This document shows positions 34,648 through 43,635 of a DNA stretch of 64,000 nt, piece by piece. The notes beneath the pieces are model-generated. The model did not search any database. It was not told where the DNA came from and worked only from the letters and a program-made list of their open reading frames with translations. Position 1 is the stretch's first letter. The number at the start of each line of letters is the position of its first letter. A program made the position numbers and the translations under genes. Source of the DNA: Pandoraea terrae (lineage in GTDB: Bacteria; Pseudomonadota; Gammaproteobacteria; Burkholderiales; Burkholderiaceae); assembly GCF_902459695.1 (NCBI RefSeq), contig NZ_CABPRZ010000024.1, positions 1 through 64,000 of the forward strand. The letters are read 5' to 3'.

Positions 34648-35487
34648 GTGCAGTGTCCAGCGTGTGGTTCGACGAATGTCCCGGAAGCGGCGCGTTGTGC
34701 GGCGTGCGGCGCAGCATTGCCTGCGGCCGATGCCGTCCCCGATTCGCCGCGTGCGGGCCGTTCCGGCGAGCCGGCCTGGTTGACGGGCAGTCTGATCGTC
34801 GGGACAGCGGTCCTGGCGGCCGCCGCGCTGATCGGCATCTGGTGGAATCTGCGCGCACCTTACGTCGATCCGGTGCCGGTGGCGCGCGGGCCGGCGGTGG
34901 CGCCGTTCACCACTGCCGCGCCTGTGCCGCCGCCCATGGCCGCGTCTGCCGATACGGCGGCTGCCACCCCGGCGGCGCCGGTCGGGGCTGACGTCGTGCA
35001 TCGGGATGCCGACGTCCTCGCGGCGCCCAATGCCAGCCTGGCGAGTGCCGTGGCCACCGGCGCTTCGTCGGCCGAAGCGCCGATTGCGGCATCACCGCCG
35101 GCGCCCGCACCCGCGCAATCCGCAGCTTCCGATGACGACATGGTGGTGCGGCTCAGCAAACGCCCCGGCGCGGCACCCGGACGCCCGGCCGGCGGGGCGA
35201 GCGGTGATCTCCCGGCGCATCTCAACGGCGACGGCGACACATTGGCCGACGTCCCGGGACGCACCGCGGCCGCCGCCGGTGCCAACACCGCCAACGTGCC
35301 GGCATCCGGGCCTGCGCATGCCGCAAACGCCCACAGCATCGCCGCGCGCCTCGCGCAGTGCGAGCGTTTCCGCTGGTACGAGGTCATTCCGAAGCAGCAA
35401 TGCATCTGGGCCATCTGCGACGGCCACTGGGGCAAGGATGGCTGCCCGGCGGGCAAGCCCCGGACGGCACCACTGGACCAGCATTGA
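34648..35487 (+). CDS. Zinc-ribbon, single-pass membrane protein of unknown function
   Basis: 279 residues from GTG 34648; the frame stays open far upstream but overlaps rep. Residues 2-22 form a zinc ribbon (CPACGSTNVPEAARCAACG: two CxxC pairs), residues about 48-67 a membrane helix (SLIVGTAVLAAAALIGIWW), then about 130 residues of Ala/Pro-rich linker. The last 60 residues form a compact Cys-containing domain (AARLAQCERFRWYEVIPKQQCIWAICDGHWGKDGCP) with five Cys that could form disulfides outside the cell. The cytoplasmic zinc ribbon plus extracytoplasmic Cys domain suggests a sensor or scaffold. No family name is assigned. It lies just upstream of the glycine riboswitch but is probably a separate transcript. 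Confidence 0.75.
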   Translation: MQCPACGSTNVPEAARCAACGAALPAADAVPDSPRAGRSGEPAWLTGSLIVGTAVLAAAALIGIWWNLRAPYVDPVPVARGPAVAPFTTAAPVPPPMAASADTAAATPAAPVGADVVHRDADVLAAPNASLASAVATGASSAEAPIAASPPAPAPAQSAASDDDMVVRLSKRPGAAPGRPAGGASGDLPAHLNGDGDTLADVPGRTAAAAGANTANVPASGPAHAANAHSIAARLAQCERFRWYEVIPKQQCIWAICDGHWGKDGCPAGKPRTAPLDQH

Positions 35488-35543
35488 TCTCGCGACGCAA
35501 ATTGACACGTCCGGCCATTCCCCGGTAAAGTTCGCCTGCGTGG

Positions 35544-35746
35544 TCGGGAGAGCGCGCCGGGAAGCACATGCCGGCGCCGCCGAAGGGGTAACACCCGTAA
35601 ACTCTCAGGCATAAAGGACCGGCCCGCCGAAGGCATTGCCTTCGATCTCTGGAGAGCGGCTGCGGCAATCTGCCGGCAGCCCACCGAAGGGGCGCGCGCA
35701 AAGTCTTCGAGACCGCGCAATCTCTCAGGTACCAAGGACAGAGGGG
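35544..35746 (+). promoter_or_regulatory. Tandem glycine riboswitch (gcvT motif, two aptamers)
   Basis: Two copies of the glycine aptamer core lie in tandem. Aptamer 1 (about 35544-35622) has CGGGAGAGC, CCGAAGGGG, ACTCTCAGGC and AAAGGACCG. Aptamer 2 (about 35645-35746) has CTGGAGAGC, ACCGAAGGGG, TCTCTCAGGT and AAGGACAGAG. A short linker joins them, as in the classic cooperative glycine riboswitch. It controls gcvTHP through the terminator that follows. Confidence 0.97.
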
Positions 35747-35816
35747 TCATCCCAGCATCTGGCAGTACGCCTTGTGGCGTATGCGGCCGGGCGCCGGGAT
35801 GACCCCTTTTGTTTTT
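35743..35816 (+). terminator. Riboswitch-controlled intrinsic terminator
   Basis: GGGGTCATCCC (35743-35753) pairs perfectly over 11 bp with GGGATGACCCC (35796-35806) and is followed by TTTTGTTTTT. The 5' arm's GGGG overlaps the 3' strand of the aptamer-2 P1 helix (AGAGGGG). Glycine-stabilised P1 would therefore compete with the terminator and allow transcription into gcvT: an ON switch by transcription antitermination. Confidence 0.9.
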
Positions 35817-35833
35817 CCGGACCCGAGGCCCTG

Positions 35834-36940
35834 ATGACCGAACTCAAACGTACTCCGCTCAACGAAACGCACCGCGCGGCCGGCGCTCGCATGGTCGATT
35901 TCGGCGGCTGGGACATGCCCGTCAATTACGGTTCCCAGATCGAGGAGCACAACGCCGTGCGCACCGACGCCGGCATGTTCGACGTCTCGCACATGTGCGT
36001 GGTGGACCTGCATGGTCCGAGCTGCCGCGAATTCCTCCGGTACGCCGTGGCCAACAACGTCGACAAGCTGCAAACGCCGGGCAAGGCCCTCTATACGTGC
36101 ATGCTCAACCCGGCCGGCGGCGTCATCGACGATCTCATCATCTATTTCATCGCCGAAGACTGGTTCCGTATCGTCGTCAATGCCGGCACCGCCGACAAGG
36201 ACATCACGTGGCTTGGCCAGCTCAACGCCCACGGCGACTACAGCCTGACCATCACCCCGCGCCGGGACCTGTCAATCGTCGCCGTGCAGGGCCCCAACGC
36301 CCGTGCGAAGACGTGGGCCGCCGCGCCGGCCATCAAGGCCGCGAGCGAACTGCTCAAGCCGTTCAACGCGGCGTTTGTGCGCGACACCCCGTTCGGCGAG
36401 ATCATGGTCGCCCGCACCGGCTACACCGGTGAAGACGGCTTCGAACTGGTAGTGCCGGCCGACCACGTCGTGGCGCTGTGGAAGGCGCTGGTGGACGCCG
36501 GCGTGCGTCCGGCAGGCCTGGGCGCGCGCGATACGCTGCGCCTCGAAGCCGGCATGAACCTGTACGGACAGGACATGGACGACAACGTCTCGCCGCTCGA
36601 CGCCGGTCTTGGCTGGACGGTCGAGCTCCAGAGCGAGCGCACTTTCGTCGGCAAGGACGCGCTGCAAACGCAGGGCCAGACCTCGCGTTTCGCCGGCCTC
36701 GTTCTCGAGGGCAAGGGCGGCGTGCTGCGCGCGCACCAGACCGTCGTCACGGCCCTTGGCGACGGCGAAATCACCAGCGGCACCTTCAGTCCGAGCCTGC
36801 AGCAATCGATCGCGTTTGCGCGCCTGCCGAAGGGCGTCGCGGACGGCGCGACCGTCCAAGTGCAAATTCGTGACAAGCAATTGCCCGCACGTGTGGTCAA
36901 ATTGCCATTCGTGCGTCACGGCAAGGCTGTCGTCGCGTAA
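35834..36940 (+). CDS. gcvT: Glycine cleavage system T protein (aminomethyltransferase)
   Basis: 368 residues, the normal size. GcvT takes the aminomethyl group from lipoylated H protein, transfers the C1 unit to tetrahydrofolate and releases ammonia. Signatures: [37 protein letters not shown]-like segment, [34 protein letters not shown]. Start 35834 is preceded by GAGG and lies 18 nt after the riboswitch terminator; the frame extends upstream through the riboswitch and is not coding there. First gene of gcvTHP. Confidence 0.98.
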   Translation: MTELKRTPLNETHRAAGARMVDFGGWDMPVNYGSQIEEHNAVRTDAGMFDVSHMCVVDLHGPSCREFLRYAVANNVDKLQTPGKALYTCMLNPAGGVIDDLIIYFIAEDWFRIVVNAGTADKDITWLGQLNAHGDYSLTITPRRDLSIVAVQGPNARAKTWAAAPAIKAASELLKPFNAAFVRDTPFGEIMVARTGYTGEDGFELVVPADHVVALWKALVDAGVRPAGLGARDTLRLEAGMNLYGQDMDDNVSPLDAGLGWTVELQSERTFVGKDALQTQGQTSRFAGLVLEGKGGVLRAHQTVVTALGDGEITSGTFSPSLQQSIAFARLPKGVADGATVQVQIRDKQLPARVVKLPFVRHGKAVVA

Positions 36941-37004
36941 GCGGCGCGGCCTGATGGCACGACTTCATCCCAGCGACACAGAATACTGAAAACCGGAGCG
37001 TCAA

Positions 37005-37388
37005 ATGGCGAACACCCCTGATAACCTGAAATACGCCGAGTCCCATGAGTGGGCCCGCCTCGAGGCCGACGGCACCGTGACCGTCGGCATTACCGACCAT
37101 GCGCAGGAAGCGCTCGGCGATGTCGTTTTCGTCGAATTGCCGGACGTCGGCCGTCAAGTGAAGGCTGCCGAAGCCGTGGCCGTCGTGGAATCGGTCAAGG
37201 CCGCGTCGGATATTTACGCCCCGGTCAGCGGCGAGATCCTCGAGACGAACCAGGAAGTGGCCGGCTCGCCCGAGCAGATCAACGCCGAGCCGTACGAAAA
37301 CTGGCTGTTCCGCATCAAGCCGACGGATGTTGCCGAGCTCGACAAGCTGATGAGCGCCGACCAATACAACAGCGGCCCCGGCGCCTGA
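37005..37388 (+). CDS. gcvH: Glycine cleavage system H protein
   Basis: 127 residues. Lipoyl-carrier protein that shuttles the aminomethyl group between P, T and L proteins. The lipoylated Lys is residue 65 in [17 protein letters not shown]-terminal [43 protein letters not shown] is typical. It follows gcvT by 64 nt with a GGAG ribosome site and precedes gcvP by 98 nt. The L protein (dihydrolipoamide dehydrogenase) is not in the window and is presumably shared with other complexes. Confidence 0.98.
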   Translation: MANTPDNLKYAESHEWARLEADGTVTVGITDHAQEALGDVVFVELPDVGRQVKAAEAVAVVESVKAASDIYAPVSGEILETNQEVAGSPEQINAEPYENWLFRIKPTDVAELDKLMSADQYNSGPGA

Positions 37389-37486
37389 GCCTGACGGACG
37401 GCGCGCGCGTCGCGATCGTATTGCCGCGTCGCGCCGTCCCTGCAACCCCGTCGTCGCCTGCCGTGACCGAACGAGAGATCTGACCC

Positions 37487-40414
37487 ATGAATGCCCTGAC
37501 TGACCTGCACCCGCAACGCCGCACGCTCGCCGAGCTCGAGCAGCGCGACAACTTCTCCGCGCGCCACATCGGCCCGGACAGCCCTGAACAGCAGGCGATG
37601 CTGGCCGAACTCGGCTATGCCTCGCGCGCCGCGCTGATCGACGCCGTCGTGCCCGCCTCGATTCGCCGCGACGCCAGGCAATTCGCCGCCGCGCTGGGCG
37701 AATTCGCCGCACCGCAGACCGAGCCGCAGGCGCTGGCCAGCCTGCGTCGTCTCGCGGACGAAAACCAGGTCTTCAAGTCGTTCATCGGCCAGGGCTACTA
37801 CAACACGTTCACGCCCGGCGTGATCCTGCGCAATGTCCTCGAAAACCCCGCGTGGTACACGGCCTACACGCCGTATCAGCCGGAAATCTCGCAGGGCCGT
37901 CTCGAAGCGCTGTTGAACTATCAGCAGATGGTCATCGACCTGACGGGCCTGGCCATCGCCAACGCGTCGATGCTCGACGAGGCAACGGCCGCCGCCGAGG
38001 CGATGACGCTCGTCAAGCGCACCGGCAAGTCGAAGTCGAACGTCTTCTTCGTGGCGGACGATGTCCTGCCGCAAACGATCGAAGTCGTGCAAACGCGCGC
38101 CAAGCCGCTTGGCATTGAAGTGAAGGTCGGTCCTGTCGACGCTGCCGCGCAGGCCGAGGCGTTCGGCGTGCTGGTCCAGTATCCGGGCGCGAACGGCGAC
38201 GTGCGCGACTTCCGTGCGTTGGCAGACGCGATTCATGCGCAGGGCGGCATGCTGGTCGCCGCAGCCGATCTGCTCGCGCTGACAGTGCTGGCCCCGCCGG
38301 GCGAGTGGGGCGCAGACGTGGCGGTCGGCAACAGCCAGCGTTTCGGCGTGCCGATGGCGTTCGGCGGCCCGCACGCGGCGTATCTGGCCACGCGCGACGA
38401 ACTGAAGCGCTCGATGCCGGGCCGTCTGGTTGGCGTGTCCGTCGATACCCACGGCAAGCCGGCGCTGCGTCTGGCGCTGCAAACGCGCGAGCAGCACATC
38501 CGCCGCGAGAAGGCCACGTCGAACATCTGTACCGCGCAGGCGCTGCTCGCCATCATGGCCAGCATGTACGCTGCGTATCACGGCCCGCAAGGCCTGCGCA
38601 CGATCGCCGAGCGCACGCATCGCCTGACGACGGTACTCGCCTTCGGCCTCAAGCAGTTGGGCGTCACGGCGAAGAACGCCACGTGGTTCGACACCCTGAC
38701 GATCCCGGCCCAGGGCCGCGCCGACGCGCTTCACGCCGCCGCCGGGAAGCGTCAGATGAACCTGCGCCGCATTGGCGCGGACGCGGTCGGCATCTCGCTC
38801 GACGAGACCAGCACGCGCGCCGACGTGGCCGCATTGTGGGCGGTCATCGCCGAAGGCCTTGGCTTGACGGCGGCACAGCCTGATTTCGACGTCGTCGAAG
38901 CGCAGACGGGCACCGGCTATCCCGGCGCGCTGGCGCGTCAAAGCGCGTACCTGACGCACCCTGTTTTCAACCGCTATCACTCCGAACACGAGATGCTGCG
39001 CTATCTGCGCAGCCTGTCGGACAAGGATCTGGCGCTCGACCGCACGATGATCCCGCTGGGTTCGTGCACGATGAAGCTCAATGCAACGTCCGAGATGCTG
39101 CCGGTCACCTGGCCCGAGTTCGGCCAGTTGCACCCGTTCACGCCGGCGTCGCAGACCGCCGGTTACCGCGAGATGATCGATCAGCTTGAGAAGATGCTGG
39201 TCGCAGCCACGGGCTACGCGGCTGTCTCGCTGCAGCCGAACGCCGGCTCGCAGGGCGAGTACGCGGGCTTGCTGATCATCCAGGCCTATCACGCCTCGCG
39301 CGGCGAAGCGCATCGCGACATCTGCCTGATCCCGGCCTCGGCCCACGGCACCAACCCGGCCTCGGCGCAGATGGCCGGCATGCAGGTGGTGGTGGTCGCG
39401 TGCGACGCCAACGGCAACGTCGACATCCCTGATCTGAAGGCGAAGGCCGAACAGCATCGTGACCGTCTGGCGGCGATCATGATGACGTACCCCTCGACGC
39501 ACGGCGTGTTCGAAGCGGGCGCACGCGAGATTTGCGAGATCGTTCATGCGAACGGCGGCCAGGTATATGTCGACGGTGCGAACATGAACGCGATGGTCGG
39601 CCTGTGCGCGCCGGGCGAGTTCGGCGGCGACGTGTCGCACCTGAACCTTCACAAGACGTTCTGCATTCCGCACGGCGGCGGCGGCCCGGGCGTCGGTCCG
39701 GTGGCGGTCGGCGCGCATCTGGCGAAATTCCTGCCGAATCAGCATTCGACCGGCTACCAACGCGACGCTGCCGGCATCGGCGCCGTCTCGGCCGCGCCGT
39801 ACGGTTCGGCTGCGATCCTGCCGATTTCGTGGATGTATATCGCGATGATGGGCGCGTCGGGTCTTACCGCCGCGACGGAGACGGCCATCCTCAATGCCAA
39901 CTATCTGGCGAAGAAACTTGCGCCGCATTACCCGGTGCTTTACAGCGGTCCGGGCGGGCTGGTGGCGCACGAGTGCATTCTCGATCTGCGTCCGTTGAAG
40001 GAAACGAGCGGCATTTCGGTGGATGACGTGGCCAAGCGCCTGATGGACTTCGGCTTCCACGCACCGACGATGAGCTTCCCGGTGCCGGGCACGCTGATGG
40101 TCGAGCCGACGGAATCCGAGTCGAAAGCCGAGCTGGATCGCTTTATCGAGGCGATGGTCACGATTCGCGATGAAATCCGCGCCGTCGAGGAAGGCCGCGC
40201 GGACCGCGAGGACAACCCGTTGAAGCATGCGCCGCACACGGCGGAAGCGGTCATGGCCGACGAATGGGCGCACGCCTATCCGCGCGGCCAGGCGGCGTAC
40301 CCGGTGAAGGCATTGCGCGAGCGCAAGTACTGGCCGCCGGTGGGTCGGGCGGACAACGTCTACGGCGACAGGAACCTGTTCTGCGCCTGCGTGCCGATGA
40401 GCGACTACGAATAA
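37487..40414 (+). CDS. gcvP: Glycine dehydrogenase (decarboxylating), P protein
   Basis: 975 residues, the full-length single-chain form. A PLP enzyme that decarboxylates glycine and loads the aminomethyl group onto GcvH. The cofactor Lys is residue 723 in [22 protein letters not shown]-terminal [14 protein letters not shown] and [19 protein letters not shown] and the C-terminal half ([20 protein letters not shown]) are conserved. The two halves are the usual internal duplication. It is the last gene of the riboswitch-controlled operon and ends at the terminator 38 nt downstream. A 1,095-codon antisense frame across it is a composition artefact. Confidence 0.99.
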   Translation: MNALTDLHPQRRTLAELEQRDNFSARHIGPDSPEQQAMLAELGYASRAALIDAVVPASIRRDARQFAAALGEFAAPQTEPQALASLRRLADENQVFKSFIGQGYYNTFTPGVILRNVLENPAWYTAYTPYQPEISQGRLEALLNYQQMVIDLTGLAIANASMLDEATAAAEAMTLVKRTGKSKSNVFFVADDVLPQTIEVVQTRAKPLGIEVKVGPVDAAAQAEAFGVLVQYPGANGDVRDFRALADAIHAQGGMLVAAADLLALTVLAPPGEWGADVAVGNSQRFGVPMAFGGPHAAYLATRDELKRSMPGRLVGVSVDTHGKPALRLALQTREQHIRREKATSNICTAQALLAIMASMYAAYHGPQGLRTIAERTHRLTTVLAFGLKQLGVTAKNATWFDTLTIPAQGRADALHAAAGKRQMNLRRIGADAVGISLDETSTRADVAALWAVIAEGLGLTAAQPDFDVVEAQTGTGYPGALARQSAYLTHPVFNRYHSEHEMLRYLRSLSDKDLALDRTMIPLGSCTMKLNATSEMLPVTWPEFGQLHPFTPASQTAGYREMIDQLEKMLVAATGYAAVSLQPNAGSQGEYAGLLIIQAYHASRGEAHRDICLIPASAHGTNPASAQMAGMQVVVVACDANGNVDIPDLKAKAEQHRDRLAAIMMTYPSTHGVFEAGAREICEIVHANGGQVYVDGANMNAMVGLCAPGEFGGDVSHLNLHKTFCIPHGGGGPGVGPVAVGAHLAKFLPNQHSTGYQRDAAGIGAVSAAPYGSAAILPISWMYIAMMGASGLTAATETAILNANYLAKKLAPHYPVLYSGPGGLVAHECILDLRPLKETSGISVDDVAKRLMDFGFHAPTMSFPVPGTLMVEPTESESKAELDRFIEAMVTIRDEIRAVEEGRADREDNPLKHAPHTAEAVMADEWAHAYPRGQAAYPVKALRERKYWPPVGRADNVYGDRNLFCACVPMSDYE

Positions 40415-40451
40415 CGTCGCGGTCGATCGAAATTGATCGAATGAAGTGCAC

Positions 40452-40482
40452 GGGGGCCGGCGAACAACGCTGGCCCCTTTTT
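40452..40482 (+). terminator. Rho-independent terminator of the gcvTHP operon
   Basis: GGGGCCGGC pairs with GCTGGCCCC (9 bp, one G-U) around a CGAACAAC-type loop, followed by TTTTTG. It separates gcvP from sdaA. Confidence 0.88.
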
Positions 40483-40528
40483 GTCTTACCGTCATATTCA
40501 TGACGTTTTAGCGTTTTCAGGAATTCAC

Positions 40529-41920
40529 ATGGCCGTCTCAGTATTTGACCTGTTCAAGATCGGCATCGGGCCGTCGAGTTCGCACACCGTCGGCCCGATG
40601 CGGGCGGCGCTGCTGTTTGCGCAGGGCCTGGATCGCGACGGGCTGTTGCCGCAGGTGGCGAGTCTGCGCGCCGAACTGTATGGATCGCTCGGCGCGACGG
40701 GCAAGGGCCACGGCACCGACAAGGGTGTGCTGCTGGGGTTGATGGGCGAAGCGCCCGACACGGTCGATCCGGCGGGCATCGCCGGGCGGCTGGCGCAATT
40801 GCGCAAGGACAAGGTGCTGCATGTGCTCGGCAAGCACGCCGTGCCGTTCATCGAGAAGGAAAGCATCGTGTTCTACCGCCGCGAGGCGATGGCCGAGCAC
40901 CCGAACGGCATGAAATTTCATGCGTTCGATGCCGAGGGCAATACACTGCGCGAAGGGCGCTATCTGTCGGTCGGCGGCGGTTTCGTCGTTACGGCAGGCG
41001 CCAGCAATGCCCAGGTGCTGGCAGCGCACGACCAGTTGCCGTATCCGTTCCGCACAGGCAAGGAAATGCTGGAGATGTGCCGCGAGAGCGACAAGAGCAT
41101 TGCGCAGTTGATGTGGGACAACGAGCGTGTTTGGCGCAGCGAGGACGAGATTCGCAGCGGTCTGTTGCGAATCTGGGATGTGATGCAGTCGTGCGTGACG
41201 CGTGGCTGCGGCATCGGCAACACGGATGCCGACGGCGAATTGCCGGGGCCGCTGCATGTGCGGCGTCGGGCGCCGGAGTTGTACCGCCAGTTGACGCAGC
41301 GTGCGGAGCGCACCTTGTCCGATCCGTTGTCGGTGATGGATTGGGTGAATCTGTACGCGATCGCGGTCAATGAAGAAAACGCGGCGGGCGGGCGTGTGGT
41401 AACGGCACCGACCAACGGCGCAGCCGGCATCATCCCGTCGGTGCTGCATTACTACGAGCGCTTCGTGCATGGCGCGAACGATCAGGGCGTGATCGATTTC
41501 CTGCTGACGGCGGGCGCGATCGGCATTCTGTACAAGCTCAATGCGTCGATTTCAGGTGCGGAAGTGGGCTGTCAGGGCGAAGTGGGCGTGGCGTGCTCGA
41601 TGGCGGCCGGGGCGTTGGCCGCAGTGATGGGCGGCACGGTCGATCAGGTCGAGAATGCGGCGGAAATCGGCATGGAACACAATCTGGGCCTGACGTGCGA
41701 TCCGGTGGGCGGGCTTGTGCAGATTCCGTGTATCGAACGTAATGCGATGGCGTCGGTGAAGGCGGTCAATGCGGCGCGTATGGCATTGCGCGGCGACGGC
41801 ACCCACTACGTGTCGCTCGACTCCGTGATCAAGACCATGCGCGAAACCGGCGCCGATATGAAGACGAAATACAAGGAGACGGCGCGCGGCGGTTTGGCGG
41901 TGAATATCGTGGAGTGTTGA
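40529..41920 (+). CDS. sdaA: L-serine ammonia-lyase, iron-sulfur type
   Basis: 463 residues. Deaminates L-serine to pyruvate and ammonia with a [4Fe-4S] cluster. Signatures: [24 protein letters not shown] at the N-terminus; [18 protein letters not shown]; catalytic-domain cysteines in [20 protein letters not shown] and [22 protein letters not shown]. The start ATG has AGGA upstream; an earlier TTG (40481) lies inside the gcvP terminator. It forms its own unit after gcvTHP. Together they interconvert and remove glycine and serine. Confidence 0.97.
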   Translation: MAVSVFDLFKIGIGPSSSHTVGPMRAALLFAQGLDRDGLLPQVASLRAELYGSLGATGKGHGTDKGVLLGLMGEAPDTVDPAGIAGRLAQLRKDKVLHVLGKHAVPFIEKESIVFYRREAMAEHPNGMKFHAFDAEGNTLREGRYLSVGGGFVVTAGASNAQVLAAHDQLPYPFRTGKEMLEMCRESDKSIAQLMWDNERVWRSEDEIRSGLLRIWDVMQSCVTRGCGIGNTDADGELPGPLHVRRRAPELYRQLTQRAERTLSDPLSVMDWVNLYAIAVNEENAAGGRVVTAPTNGAAGIIPSVLHYYERFVHGANDQGVIDFLLTAGAIGILYKLNASISGAEVGCQGEVGVACSMAAGALAAVMGGTVDQVENAAEIGMEHNLGLTCDPVGGLVQIPCIERNAMASVKAVNAARMALRGDGTHYVSLDSVIKTMRETGADMKTKYKETARGGLAVNIVEC

Positions 41921-41973
41921 AGGCGAGCAGCTATGGGAATGCGCGCGCGTCGACCGTAGATGCCTGTGAGGGG

Positions 41974-43326
41974 TCACCGGGCCGTCTGTTGCGCTTGCCA
42001 GCGCGCCAACTGCGCCGGACGAAGCCCGTAACGTGCCAGCACGCCTTCGTGTAATCGACGGAGTTCGTCGATCACGAGCCCTCGAACGTCGGTGCGGGCA
42101 GACGCTTCGACGGACGCCAGGCCCCGGTCGATGACGTCGAGCGGGTCTTCGTCGACGGTCACGACCACGTCGTGGACCATCTGCCGGATGACATCCCGAT
42201 GAACGAGCCGGAGCGGATCGGGCTCGGTCAGGTCCCGTTTGATGTCGAGATATTCCTTCGTCGAACGTTCATAGGCCCAGCGATAGACATCGCGCAACAA
42301 TTCGATGCGCGTCATTTCGTAGACGCCGAGCGTTGCCCGGGTGTACGCGGGCGCCGGTACGTCGAGAAATGTGAGCGGGCAAAGATTTGCGCGAATCAAT
42401 GGCAGATTTGCCAGCAGCCGCGAGGTGCGTTTGTTGACGTCAGCAAACGGCTGCAGGTAAGGCAGGTGCACCATGATGAAGAACGATTGCTCGAACGGGT
42501 CATGAATCTGATTCGCCTTCGCCAGCATGATGTCCAGCAGTTCGCCTAATTGATGGGCGTTCGCCAGCGGGCGAAATACGCTTTGGCCGATGCCGACAGC
42601 ATGTTTGCGCAAACTGCCTTCATCCGCCGAATCGGGCAGCAGGTTTTCGGCCAGCGCGCTGTGAAGGTTCATGACAGTGAAGCGATCGAATCCGGCCGTA
42701 TCGGCGTGATCCACCAAAAGCTCGATAGCGCTCTTGTGGTTCAGGATCATCTGCGTTTCGATGACGGCTTTGCCGGCCGCCGCGCGGCCGTGCTCCAGCA
42801 GCTCGCGAGTGTCGAGCCGTGTGTACGTGTTGCCTTCGAGATGGCTGGATGCCCAGGACAGGTCGATCATCAACCTGCTCAGGATGGCGCGTCCGTAAGT
42901 GCCAGCGGGCAGCCCCGTCTGCCCGGTTTGCCCCATGTTCCGCAGTTGGCGACGTAATGATTCGGAGAGGTACCAGGTTTGGTTCGGTTGATACGCGTCC
43001 AGGAAATCCCGTTGATAGCCGACTGGCTGGCGTGCTTGCACCGGCTGGTCGACATAGGCGAGGATGTCGCGGCTGTCGGCAGAGAGCGGCAAATACCCTG
43101 GAAACGTGTCTGCGACAGCGCTGGGGGGATGCGCGAACACCACCGCACGATACCGGCGGGCGCGCCCTTCGCCAAGCGCGGCAAGCTGGCCTTCGGCGAC
43201 CCAATCATGGAGCCGGCGCTGTGCGGTACGCCGCGAGACGTCAGGATGGCGCACCAGCAGTTCGGCGAGCGTGAGCCCGTCCGGGACGGAGTACACAGAG
43301 TTCAACAACAGGTTGGTGGATGGCAT
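41974..43326 (-). CDS. Fic-family protein with N-terminal winged HTH and degenerate Fic motif
   Basis: 450 residues. Residues about 15-62 look like a winged helix-turn-helix (TLAELLVRHPDVSRRTAQRRLHDWVAEGQLAALGEGRARRYR). Residues about 110-320 form a Fic domain with an N-terminal inhibitory-type motif SSHLEGN (160-166) and the active-site loop HLPYLQPFADVNKRTSR. In the catalytic motif HPFx(D/E)GN(G/K)R the histidine is Gln292 and the Gly is Val297, so AMP transfer by the usual mechanism is doubtful. I believe related Fic proteins share this YLQPF-DVNKRTSR variant. The N-terminal DNA-binding domain and the iterated motif array immediately upstream suggest an autoregulated transcription factor. 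No antitoxin partner is visible. Confidence 0.85.
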   Translation of the reverse strand: MPSTNLLLNSVYSVPDGLTLAELLVRHPDVSRRTAQRRLHDWVAEGQLAALGEGRARRYRAVVFAHPPSAVADTFPGYLPLSADSRDILAYVDQPVQARQPVGYQRDFLDAYQPNQTWYLSESLRRQLRNMGQTGQTGLPAGTYGRAILSRLMIDLSWASSHLEGNTYTRLDTRELLEHGRAAAGKAVIETQMILNHKSAIELLVDHADTAGFDRFTVMNLHSALAENLLPDSADEGSLRKHAVGIGQSVFRPLANAHQLGELLDIMLAKANQIHDPFEQSFFIMVHLPYLQPFADVNKRTSRLLANLPLIRANLCPLTFLDVPAPAYTRATLGVYEMTRIELLRDVYRWAYERSTKEYLDIKRDLTEPDPLRLVHRDVIRQMVHDVVVTVDEDPLDVIDRGLASVEASARTDVRGLVIDELRRLHEGVLARYGLRPAQLARWQAQQTAR

Positions 43327-43332
43327 GGACGG

Positions 43333-43431
43333 TTGGCGCGATTTCGGTAGGGGTTGGCGCGATTCTGGCGCGATTTTTTGATTCGCGCCACAATTTGGCG
43401 CGATTTTGTAAGAATTTCGGAAATCGCGCCA
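43333..43431. repeat. Array of six TTGGCGCGATTT-type motifs upstream of the Fic gene
   Basis: Core GGCGCGATT occurs directly at 43335, 43356, 43367 and 43397, and inverted at 43381-43389 (one mismatch) and 43421-43429, all within 100 bp of the Fic start. Direct copies are spaced 21, 11 and 30 bp, close to whole helical turns, so bound proteins would line up on one DNA face. It looks like a multi-site operator for the Fic protein's own HTH domain. Confidence 0.75.
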
Positions 43432-43550
43432 TGTGTGCAGTGGATTGACCCGTTGTCGGCATCGAGTCCTACGTCATTCCCCTGGCTGAGCAGATTGTCG
43501 TATTACAGATACGACAGTCGAGTTGGGCCAATTTTCACCAGAGAAATCCG

Positions 43551-43635
43551 TTTCAGCAAACGCTGAAAGCGCTGGTTTCAGTGAAAGGTGCCTTGACATT
43601 TTCACTAAAAATGATATTTTCAACAAATGCTGAAA
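43551..43635 (+). promoter_or_regulatory. Promoter and twin palindromes of the AbiEi-like/nucleotidyltransferase operon
   Basis: -35 TTGACA (43593-43598), a 16-bp spacer and -10 TATTTT (43615-43620) place the transcript start at about the ATG (43627). An 18-bp palindrome TTTCAGC-AAAC-GCTGAAA (43551-43568) lies upstream and a near-copy TTTCAAC-AAAT-GCTGAAA (43618-43635) spans the start codon. A third, shorter TTTCA-G-TGAAA lies at 43576-43586. These are likely autoregulatory operators. Confidence 0.75.

Noticed and set aside
37214-40501. 1,095-codon open frame on the minus strand opposite gcvP
   Set aside because: It is antisense to an unmistakable gcvP, very rich in Arg/His, without a ribosome site or domain; a by-product of third-position G/C bias.
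43333-43431. GGCGCGATT array as a CRISPR or plasmid-type replication iteron
   Set aside because: Units are only about 12 bp, spacing is irregular without unique spacers, and no cas or replication gene is near; an operator array is the simpler reading.
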